A stretch of 12,785 nucleotides of DNA from positions 1-12,785 of the forward strand of contig JASHUC010000169.1 of the NCBI GenBank assembly GCA_030040235.1. Reading direction: 5' to 3'. The stretch is from Gammaproteobacteria bacterium. GTDB taxonomy: Bacteria; Pseudomonadota; Gammaproteobacteria; Steroidobacterales; Steroidobacteraceae. The position numbers were made by a program, and so were the translations under genes. The notes under the pieces are model-generated. The model saw only the letters and a list, made by a program, of their open reading frames with translations, did not search any database and had not been told where the DNA came from. Shown piece by piece: positions 1 through 6,030 of this stretch (its first letter is position 1; each line of letters opens with the position of its first letter).

Positions 1-59
1 AGAAGATCTCGTTCAACCCGAGCGAGATCGAGGCGACGAGGACTGCCGAGATCCATTGA
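1..59 (+). CDS. Possible C-terminal end of an unrecognised protein (partial)
   Basis: From base 3 the + strand reads 18 codons ending in residues SEIEATRTAEIH and a TGA stop at 57-59. Sixteen of the 18 codons end in G or C, as expected for coding DNA in this genome. The minus strand read with the same wobble positions also looks coding (ISAVLVASISLGLNEIF), but it follows directly on the reductase remnant's stop and has no early ATG or GTG start. A third option, an ATG at 56 on the minus strand, has poor codon use. I therefore prefer a + strand gene entering from the left and ending two bases before the convergent reductase remnant. The protein family is not recognisable from so few residues. 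Confidence 0.3.
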   Translation, partial: KISFNPSEIEATRTAEIH

Positions 60-61
60 TC

Positions 62-750
62 TCACCCGAGCCGCGCGTGAATGGCCTGGACGACGACAGA
101 TCCCTCTCCGACCGCCGAGGCGACCCTTTTTACCGAGCCCGAGCGCACATCGCCCACAGCGAAGACGCCCGAGAGATTGGTCTGAAAGAAGTTGAACGGA
201 ACGGCAGCATCGGTGCCGCAACCCTCTCCTGTGAGGACAAAACCGTGGTCGTCCAGTCGTACGACACCCCTGAGCCACCCCGTGCAGGGATCTCGTAGTA
301 TCCCGGGCGGGTGCTCAACTGGAGCTTTTCGGCGCGGCGAGGGACCGCCACCCGCGCCCCGAACTTGATCGCCTGGAGCTCGGCCCGGAAGGCGAGGTCG
401 GCGCCGGAGACGCCCGTCGGGAAACCGAGAAAGTTCTCGATGCGCGAAGAGGCCGCCGATTGACCGCCGATCGCCGTGTCATCGAGCAGAATCGTTTGCA
501 GTCCCTCCGAGGCACCGTAGACGGCCGCCGAGAAGCCAGCCGGACCCGCCCCCGCAATGATCAGATCCACCGGATCGTCGTGGTGGGCAGCGAGTTCCAG
601 TCCGAGGGCGCGTGCCACCTCCGCGACGGAGGGCTCGCGCAGGACGTGTCGGCCCCGATCACATAGCGAGCTGGCATCGGCAATGGTACCGTCGTCTCCT
701 CGTTCGCTTCGATGAGCGCCATGGTGTCCGCGAGCAACCGGTTCAGGGCT
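62..750 (-). pseudogene. Decayed fused-type thioredoxin-disulfide reductase (FAD domain halves only)
   Basis: Read on the minus strand, about 660-290 gives the end of a glutaredoxin-like domain (VLREPSVAEVARALGLEL), then a Rossmann FAD-binding start (AGAGPAGFSAAVYGASEGL) and the family block GGQSAASSRIENFLGFPTG. At about 290 the frame changes, and the text resumes as CTGWLRGVVRLDDHGFVLTG, then GVFAVGDVRSGSVKRVASAVGEGS, ending in TGA at 64-62. Intact members carry roughly 130-150 residues between these points, including the NADPH-binding GGGNSAGQA region; all of that is absent. A second frame change probably lies near 665-690, where LIEANEETTVPLPM in another frame resembles the family's preceding segment. 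The N-terminal part expected upstream is also missing, because the MFS gene occupies that DNA. The upstream limit near 750 is approximate. Without the NADPH domain the product cannot be a working reductase. Confidence 0.8.
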
Positions 751-754
751 GTCG

Positions 755-2200
755 GTGAGCACCTCCGTCCAAGCGTACTGCGACACACCTTCGGCCCGCT
801 GCGTCAGGAGAACGACGCCCGCGGTGCACCCGGGGGTTGTTCTGGCTACCTCAGTGCTGGCCTCGAGCCTGTCTTTTATCGACGGCTCCGTAGTGAACGT
901 TGCGCTGCCGACAATCGGTCGCGCTTTTTCGGCCGACCCGGATGCTCTGCAGTGGACCGTCAACGCCTATTTATTGCCACTCAGCGCCATGCTGCTACTC
1001 GGTGGCGCTGCCGGCGACCGCTTCGGCCGGCGCACGCTACTGCTCTGGGGGACGATTCTGTTCGCAGTGGCGTCCCTCGCTTGCGCGCTCGCGCCACACG
1101 TCGCACCGCTGCTCGGGGCGCGATTCCTTCAAGGCGTCGGCAGCGCGATGCTGATGCCGAACAGTCTCGCAATCCTCGGGGAAACTTTCACTGCGGAGGA
1201 GAAAGGCCGCGCAGTGGGAATCTGGGCCGCTGCCAGCGCAATTGCTGGGGCTCTCGGACCGGTGCTCGGCGGCTGGCTCGTCGACCTCGGGAGCTGGCGC
1301 GCCATCTTTCTGATCAACTTGCCCATCGCCGCCGTGGTGGTCGTGCTGGCGCTGCGCTACATTCCAGAAGGTCGCGGGCGCCGCCGGGAAGCGCTGGATG
1401 TGTCGGGAGCCGCCTTGGCTACGGCAGGCCTCGGGGCACTCACATGGGTGCTTACCGTTGCGGGCAGTCCGACGGGGCCGACCCGGTTCACCGTCTTGGT
1501 GGCCCTCGGCGCAATCGCCTTACTGCTTCTTTTCGCGATCGTCGAGTCGCGAAGAGGCGATCGGGCTGTAGTGCCGATCGCCCTGTTACGTCGGCCGACC
1601 GTTGTCGGTCTGAACCTCGTTACGCTCCTGCTCTACGGAGCTTTGGGTGCGCTCCTCGTGCTCGTGCCTTACGTACTCATCGAAGCACTGCGATACTCTG
1701 CCACACAAGCCGCTGCAGCACTGCTCCCGCTTCCGGTCGTGATGGTCCTCATTTCACCGTTCGCGGGATCGGTCGCAGAACGCGTCGGCCCGCGGGTGCC
1801 GATCGCCCTCGGATCAATCGCAATCGGCCTGGGCATGCTTCTGACATTGCCCATCGGTCCCTCCACGAGCTACTGGATCGGGCTGTTCCCAGCCATCATC
1901 GTGATGGCCTTGGGGCTATCCGCCGCCGTCGCCCCGCTTACGACTGCCGTGCTGAGCGAGGTCGAGGCGCGCTATACCGGCGTCGCCTCGGGGCTGAACA
2001 GCGCGATCGCGCGCGCGGGCGGACTGCTGGCAACCGCATTGGTTGGATTTGTGTTCGCATCCCACGGAGTAGGTCTGCTGCACTCATTTCATATGACGAT
2101 GGCAATCGGTGCCGCCGTATGCTGGGGCGCGGCGCTTAGCGCCCGCACGCTCGTTCCGGGCGCGCGCAAGACTCAGGGCCCGGGGCAGCTCGCGAGCTGA
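755..2200 (+). CDS. MFS transporter, DHA2 (EmrB/QacA-like, 14-helix) family
   Basis: An inner-membrane proton-driven exporter, presumably of drugs or toxic organic compounds. Family features are FIDGSVVNVALP in helix 1 (residues 41-52 from the 755 start), motif A GGAAGDRFGRR (83-93), and motif C-like GALGPVLGGWL (165-175). Hydrophobic segments run to residue 465 and fit about 14 helices; the total of 481 residues is normal. The start is uncertain. GTG at 755 has no good ribosome binding site and lies over the reductase remnant, while in-frame GTG at 824 sits 13 bases after AGGAG (806-810) and gives VHPGVVLATSVLASS, the usual family beginning, with 458 residues. I favour 824. No regulator or membrane-fusion partner is adjacent, so the substrate cannot be inferred. 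Confidence 0.92.
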   Translation: MSTSVQAYCDTPSARCVRRTTPAVHPGVVLATSVLASSLSFIDGSVVNVALPTIGRAFSADPDALQWTVNAYLLPLSAMLLLGGAAGDRFGRRTLLLWGTILFAVASLACALAPHVAPLLGARFLQGVGSAMLMPNSLAILGETFTAEEKGRAVGIWAAASAIAGALGPVLGGWLVDLGSWRAIFLINLPIAAVVVVLALRYIPEGRGRRREALDVSGAALATAGLGALTWVLTVAGSPTGPTRFTVLVALGAIALLLLFAIVESRRGDRAVVPIALLRRPTVVGLNLVTLLLYGALGALLVLVPYVLIEALRYSATQAAAALLPLPVVMVLISPFAGSVAERVGPRVPIALGSIAIGLGMLLTLPIGPSTSYWIGLFPAIIVMALGLSAAVAPLTTAVLSEVEARYTGVASGLNSAIARAGGLLATALVGFVFASHGVGLLHSFHMTMAIGAAVCWGAALSARTLVPGARKTQGPGQLAS

Positions 2201-2294
2201 TCGATGCGGAACGATGGCCGCACGAGCGCCGTCGGGAGCGGTTCTCTATCCAGAGTTCGGCGGCCGGCAAATCGCGGACCTCCCCGCAGTCGGA

Positions 2295-2324
2295 TTGACG
2301 GCCTTTCAAACTCGCCCTTATCCT
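2295..2324 (+). promoter_or_regulatory. Candidate sigma70-type promoter for the exported-protein genes
   Basis: TTGACG (2295-2300) is followed 18 bases later by TATCCT (2319-2324), giving five of six and four of six matches to the -35 and -10 consensus. It lies in the 169-base gap between the MFS stop and the hydrolase start at 2370, which would leave a short untranslated leader of about 40 bases. I see nothing else in this gap. Such matches also arise by chance, so this is a proposal. Confidence 0.4.
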
Positions 2325-2369
2325 GCGTGCCTCAGAACTGGCGACAAGACGGATCATCGGGAGGATCGT

Positions 2370-3296
2370 ATGAAGGCATGGCTCATCGCGGCCGCATGCG
2401 GCTTTGCGGTGCTCGCTACGGCGAGCAGGGCGCAGGTTCCCGTCAACATCGCCGAGAAGGTCCGCGCCGCGGGCCAGGCGATGGATCCGACGATCGGCCA
2501 GCTCTATGCGCCGATGTTTCCGCAGGAGGCCTGGGCCGGCGTCAGCATCCAGCGGGACATCGCCTATGGCTCGGACCGCCTGCAGAAGCTCGACGTGTTC
2601 ACGCTGGACGGGGCCAAGGGCAAGAACCTGCCGGTGCTGCTGTTCGTGCACGGCGGCGGCTTCACGCGTGGCGACAAGCACGGCGCTTTCTATCCCGACA
2701 ACATCACTCTGTGGGCGGCCAAGAACGGCATGGTCGGGGTCAATATCGACTATCGCCTCGCGCCGAAGGACCCTTGGCCGGCGGGCGTCAAGGATCTGGC
2801 CTCGGCGATCGCCTGGACCAAGGCCAATATCGCACGCTACGGCGGTGATCCCAACCGCATCGTGTTGTTCGGCCATTCGGCCGGGGCCAACCACGTGGCC
2901 GACTACGACGCCCATCCCGAGGTGCGAGGCGCGGAGGCGTTCTCGGTCAAGGGCGTGATCATGCTCTCGCCGGCCTATTCCACCGCCGCGGCCGCTCGCC
3001 CGAACCCCTACTATGGCGAGGACGCCGATCTCGGCTCGGTCTCGGGGCAGATCAGACGCCTGACCGCAAGTCCCTACCCGCTGTTCTATGGCTACGCGGA
3101 GTTCGATCCGAAGCCAATGAAGGCCACGGCCACCGCCCTGATCAAGGGCCTGTGCAGGATCAAGAGCCGCTGCCCCAAGTCTGTGGAGCTGAAGGACTCC
3201 AACCACTTCTCCGAGGGCATGGCGGTCGGCACGCCTGATCATCAGCTCACCGGGCCCCTGCTGAAGTGGATCAAGGCACTGCCGGAGCAGGGCTAG
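2370..3296 (+). CDS. Exported alpha/beta hydrolase (carboxylesterase / BD-FAE-like)
   Basis: A 308-residue serine esterase or lipase-like enzyme, probably periplasmic. The ATG at 2370 is chosen because GGGAGG (2359-2364) lies 5 bases upstream and because it yields a signal peptide: positively charged MK, a hydrophobic core to residue 18, and a likely cleavage after SRA at residue 21. The oxyanion-hole motif is HGGGF (94-98) and the nucleophile elbow is GHSAG (168-172, Ser170). Asp246 in AEFDP and His279 in SNHFSEG are fitting triad partners. The YRLAPKDPWPAG segment (128-139) is typical of the hormone-sensitive-lipase/BD-FAE branch. The frame is open further upstream, but that part has neither a ribosome binding site nor a sensible protein sequence. 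The substrate is unknown. The gene follows its own candidate promoter and precedes two more exported-protein genes. Confidence 0.9.
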   Translation: MKAWLIAAACGFAVLATASRAQVPVNIAEKVRAAGQAMDPTIGQLYAPMFPQEAWAGVSIQRDIAYGSDRLQKLDVFTLDGAKGKNLPVLLFVHGGGFTRGDKHGAFYPDNITLWAAKNGMVGVNIDYRLAPKDPWPAGVKDLASAIAWTKANIARYGGDPNRIVLFGHSAGANHVADYDAHPEVRGAEAFSVKGVIMLSPAYSTAAAARPNPYYGEDADLGSVSGQIRRLTASPYPLFYGYAEFDPKPMKATATALIKGLCRIKSRCPKSVELKDSNHFSEGMAVGTPDHQLTGPLLKWIKALPEQG

Positions 3297-3331
3297 GCTG
3301 CAACCGACCTACTGTCGAACCGCCTTGTACA

Positions 3332-3369
3332 AGCAGCGCTTGGCTGCTCAGTCGGCCGGCGCCTCCGGC
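3332..3369. other. Two tandem short hairpins in an intergenic gap
   Basis: AGCAGC/GCTGCT (3332-3337 and 3343-3348) and GCCGG/CCGGC (3355-3359 and 3365-3369) each form a perfect inverted repeat around a five-base loop, six bases apart. They fill the middle of the 94-base gap between the hydrolase and the lipoprotein gene. No T-run follows, so they are not a classic intrinsic terminator. They could slow transcription, stabilise the upstream mRNA, or be chance in GC-rich DNA. Confidence 0.25.
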
Positions 3370-3390
3370 GTGCCCGTTGAAGGAGCAACC

Positions 3391-3831
3391 ATGAACCGCA
3401 AAAATCTGATCGAGCTGATGGCGGCGGTCGCCGCGACGGCTACTCTGTGTGGGTGTGCGAGCACGCCCACGCCGCAGCCGCAGCACACCGCGGATATGCG
3501 GCAGGAGGCCACCAGAGAACTTGGCATCACACGCAACGCCTGGGCGCAGTGCATTCGAGCCGCGATCCCGCGGCTCGATAATCCCCAAGCTTCCCCGAAC
3601 GTTCTCGCCTCGGACGTTGTCGCGCGTGCCGCCATGAAGTCCTGCTCAGAGGAGTACACGGACATGATGCGGGCTCTGGCGCGCACCTTAGCGCCAACCT
3701 GCAGCCGGGACCGGGATTGCACACGGGGCGCGCTGGCGAAGGCCCAGCGCGAGGCCACGCAGGTCGCTACCCACGACGTCGTGACCGCGCGGGTGCAGGT
3801 GGCGGGCGCGGCAGCCCTGGAGTGTGAGTAA
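3391..3831 (+). CDS. Small putative lipoprotein of unknown function
   Basis: The protein has 146 residues and no family I recognise. The start is the ATG five bases after AAGGAG (3380-3385). The N-terminus is MNRKN, then a hydrophobic stretch, then TLCGCAS, read as a lipobox with Cys22 as the lipidated residue; Cys at -2 is unusual but tolerable. After a Pro/Thr/Gln-rich linker, the mature part is mainly helical with Cys54, Cys85, Cys104, Cys110 and Cys145. The spacing would allow two disulfides in the periplasm. Asp or Glu does not follow the lipidated Cys (Ala-Ser does), so an outer-membrane destination is likely if it is lipidated. It sits 94 bases after the esterase and 61 bases before the VOC gene on the same strand, so co-transcription is plausible. 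Confidence 0.75.
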   Translation: MNRKNLIELMAAVAATATLCGCASTPTPQPQHTADMRQEATRELGITRNAWAQCIRAAIPRLDNPQASPNVLASDVVARAAMKSCSEEYTDMMRALARTLAPTCSRDRDCTRGALAKAQREATQVATHDVVTARVQVAGAAALECE

Positions 3832-3892
3832 ATGAGCGCGTGCCTGCAACTCCAAGTCGAACCGCATTGAACGATAGTTTGGAGAACGCAGC

Positions 3893-4378
3893 ATGCGACG
3901 TACGATAACGGCGATCCTGGGGCTTACGGCGCTGACCGGGCTGGTGGGGGCTCATGCGGATGTCACAGTGCTGGCCGTTCGGCTTGGCGCGCAGGATGTC
4001 GTCGCGCTCGCGAGGTTCTACGAAACGGCGTTCGGCCTGAAGGAGATTGACCACATCGGGCAGCCGCCGACGGAAATCATCATGCGCTACGGCGCCACGG
4101 TTGCCGCAGCCAAAGCCGGCTCATCGCCGGAGTTTCTCGTTACCCGTCGTGAGCCCGGCGCGACCAACGACTCGATGGCGCATGCGATCTTTCACGTGTC
4201 GAATATCGGTGCTGCCGTGGCCGCCGCGAAGGCTGCGGGCGCAACGATGAAGGGCAAGGTGGCTTCGGTCCGCATCGGGAGCATGCCAGTAAAGGTCGCG
4301 ACCTTGGTTGATCCCGACGGCAATGTCCTCGAGCTCATGGAGCTGCCGAAGGGCGTCGGCCACCTTCGGCATCCGTAG
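3893..4378 (+). CDS. Exported VOC (glyoxalase/bleomycin-resistance fold) protein
   Basis: The protein has 161 residues. The ATG follows GGAGAA (3881-3886) by six bases. Residues 1-22 look like a Sec signal (MRR, hydrophobic core, cleavage after AHA at residue 22), which is uncommon for this normally cytoplasmic fold. The mature part has two beta-alpha-beta-beta-beta halves. The first is VRLGAQDVVALARFYETAFGL (29-49) to EIIMRYG (61-67). The second is HAIFHVSNIGAAVAAAKAAG (97-116) to LVDPDGNVLELMEL (138-151). Candidate metal ligands are Glu61, His101 and Glu147; the usual His or Gln on the first strand is not evident, so metal binding may be incomplete. VOC proteins include glyoxalases, dioxygenases, epimerases and binding proteins, and nothing here decides between them. 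It is likely co-transcribed with the lipoprotein gene upstream and converges on matB, with a 57-base gap holding no obvious terminator. Confidence 0.85.
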   Translation: MRRTITAILGLTALTGLVGAHADVTVLAVRLGAQDVVALARFYETAFGLKEIDHIGQPPTEIIMRYGATVAAAKAGSSPEFLVTRREPGATNDSMAHAIFHVSNIGAAVAAAKAAGATMKGKVASVRIGSMPVKVATLVDPDGNVLELMELPKGVGHLRHP

Positions 4379-4435
4379 CGATCACGATAGCGGCTCGCAC
4401 CACTCCACGCGGCGCGAAACAAGTTTCATGCTCAT

Positions 4436-5953
4436 TCAATGGCTGCGGTACAGCTCCCGGTGAGCCTCGCGTAGGCGGTTCTTCTGCACCTTGCCCATGG
4501 AGTTGCGCGGCAGCTCGCCCACCACCAGGATCCGCTTGGGCACTTTGTACGCAGCGAGTCGTGCGCGCAGTGCGCGGATCAGAGCGGTCTCATCGATTGT
4601 GGTGCCGGGCTTCACGGTAATGCTGGCCGTGACCCCCTCGCCCAGATCCGGATGCGGTACACCGAAGACCGCGCTCTCCATGACGCCGGGAAGCGCATCG
4701 AGCTCCAGCTCGACTTCCTTGGGATACACGTTGTAACCGCCGCTGATGACCAAGTCCTTGGTGCGCCCGACGATCGACACATAGCCGTCGGCGTCGAGCG
4801 TACCGAGGTCGCCGGTGCGGAAGAAACCGTCCTGCGTGCGATCCGCGGCGGTCTTCTCCGGCGCTCGCCAGTAGCCTGCGCAGACATTCGGTCCTCGGAT
4901 CTCGATCATCCCGACTTCGGGCCCGTCCCCGGCGCGCACCGAATCGGTGATGCGCAACTCCACACCCGGTAACGGCAACCCGACGGAGCCGGGCTTGCGT
5001 GGCCCCGCATAGGGATTGGAGCTGTTCACGAGTGTCTCGGTCATACCGTAACGCTCGAGGATCGTCCTGCCGGTGCGTGTCTCGAATTCGCGATGGGTCT
5101 GCGCGAGCAGGGGTGCGGATCCGGACACGAAGAGGCGCACGCCGGCCACTGCCTCGCGCGTCAGCGCCGGGCAGGCGAGCAGCCGCGTGTAGTGGGTCGG
5201 CACGCCCATGAATACCGACGCACTCGCCAGCTGCGTGATCGTCTCCGCAGGGTCGAATCGCTGCAGCAGGCGAACGGAGCCGCCGGCTGCAAACAGCACG
5301 TTCAGACTCAGAAACAGACCGTGGACGTGGAACAGCGGCAGCACATGGACCAGCGTGTCCTGTGCGCTCATGTGCCAGGTCTCAACCAGCGCGTCGGCGT
5401 TCGCGAGCAGATTGGCGCGCGTAATCATGGCGCCCTTCGACCGTCCAGTCGTACCGGACGTGTAGAGCAGCGCGGCGAGCGCCGCATGCGAGGCGGCGGC
5501 GGCGGGGGCCGGAGTGGTTTCAGCTGCGACGCATCCGGCGTAGGTCCCATCCCCTCTCGTGCCGAGTGTCTCCACGCGCGTGCCTGCGGCGCGCGCGGCG
5601 AGCGCGACTTCCCCGGCGGCCTGCGGGCGTGCCAGCAGCAGGGAGGGCTCGCTGTCGGTGAGGAAGTATTGGAGCTCGGCCGTCGTATATGCGGTGTTGA
5701 GCGGGACGATCACCGCACCGATACGCAGGCACGCGAGCCCGGCGAGCACGGCCTCGAGCGACTTATCCACGACCAGTGCGACTCGGTCGCCGGGGTGTAC
5801 GCCGAGTCGGGCCAGCGCTGCGCCATGCAGACCGGCTGCGCGATCCACCTCGGCATAGGACAGCCGCCGATCACCGCCGTCCGATAGACAGGGGCGCGAG
5901 GGGTCCGAGCGCGCCACGGAGGCGATCCAGTCGTAGGGGTCGAGTAGGCTCAT
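4436..5953 (-). CDS. matB: Malonyl-CoA synthetase (MatB-type acyl-CoA ligase)
   Basis: An ANL-superfamily enzyme of 505 residues that would activate malonate, or methylmalonate, with ATP and CoA via an acyl-adenylate in the cytoplasm. The P-loop is YTSGTTGRSKG (164-174), followed by PLFHVHGLFLSLNVLF (206-221), GVPTHYTRLL (250-259), FVSGSAPLL (275-283), RYGMTET (301-307), GDLG (381-384), and ISGGYNVYPKEVE (403-415). The catalytic lysine is Lys488 in LPRNSMGKVQK. This motif set closely matches Rhodopseudomonas MatB as I recall it, and Arg257 and Arg319 sit where MatB arginines hold the distal carboxylate. A related dicarboxylate or a short acyl substrate remains possible. The ATG at 5953 gives the normal length; its ribosome binding site is weak. 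It is divergent from the dehydrogenase gene across 77 bases, so the two may share regulation. No malonate transporter or malonyl-CoA decarboxylase gene is in view. Confidence 0.85.
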   Translation of the reverse strand: MSLLDPYDWIASVARSDPSRPCLSDGGDRRLSYAEVDRAAGLHGAALARLGVHPGDRVALVVDKSLEAVLAGLACLRIGAVIVPLNTAYTTAELQYFLTDSEPSLLLARPQAAGEVALAARAAGTRVETLGTRGDGTYAGCVAAETTPAPAAAASHAALAALLYTSGTTGRSKGAMITRANLLANADALVETWHMSAQDTLVHVLPLFHVHGLFLSLNVLFAAGGSVRLLQRFDPAETITQLASASVFMGVPTHYTRLLACPALTREAVAGVRLFVSGSAPLLAQTHREFETRTGRTILERYGMTETLVNSSNPYAGPRKPGSVGLPLPGVELRITDSVRAGDGPEVGMIEIRGPNVCAGYWRAPEKTAADRTQDGFFRTGDLGTLDADGYVSIVGRTKDLVISGGYNVYPKEVELELDALPGVMESAVFGVPHPDLGEGVTASITVKPGTTIDETALIRALRARLAAYKVPKRILVVGELPRNSMGKVQKNRLREAHRELYRSH

Positions 5954-6030
5954 TGCAGTATTCTCGCCCCCTTCGTCTCCGCACGCGACCCTCCAGGGAG
6001 GAGCGGACGGAAATGGCTTAGGATGGGACC

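Noticed and set aside
1..56. Minus-strand ATG at 56 starting an ORF toward the left edge
   Set aside because: Only about 7 of 18 codons end in G or C and the ribosome binding site is weak; the + strand reading of the same DNA fits the genome's codon use better.
712..2139. A 475-codon + strand frame overlapping the MFS gene in another phase
   Set aside because: Its product is Arg/Ala-rich and without motifs, whereas the overlapping frame encodes a full DHA2 transporter.
2136..3242. Long open frame on the minus strand opposite the exported hydrolase (368 codons)
   Set aside because: It mirrors the coding frame of the hydrolase, which has a signal peptide, catalytic motifs and a ribosome binding site. 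The antisense product has no recognisable domain and is rich in Arg, Gly and His, as expected from GC-rich antisense DNA.
3832..3870. A 12-codon ORF directly after the lipoprotein stop (TAAATG)
   Set aside because: No ribosome binding site of its own, no similarity, and too short to support.
4379..4435. Possible bidirectional terminator between the VOC gene and matB
   Set aside because: I found no stable inverted repeat with a T-run in these 57 bases.
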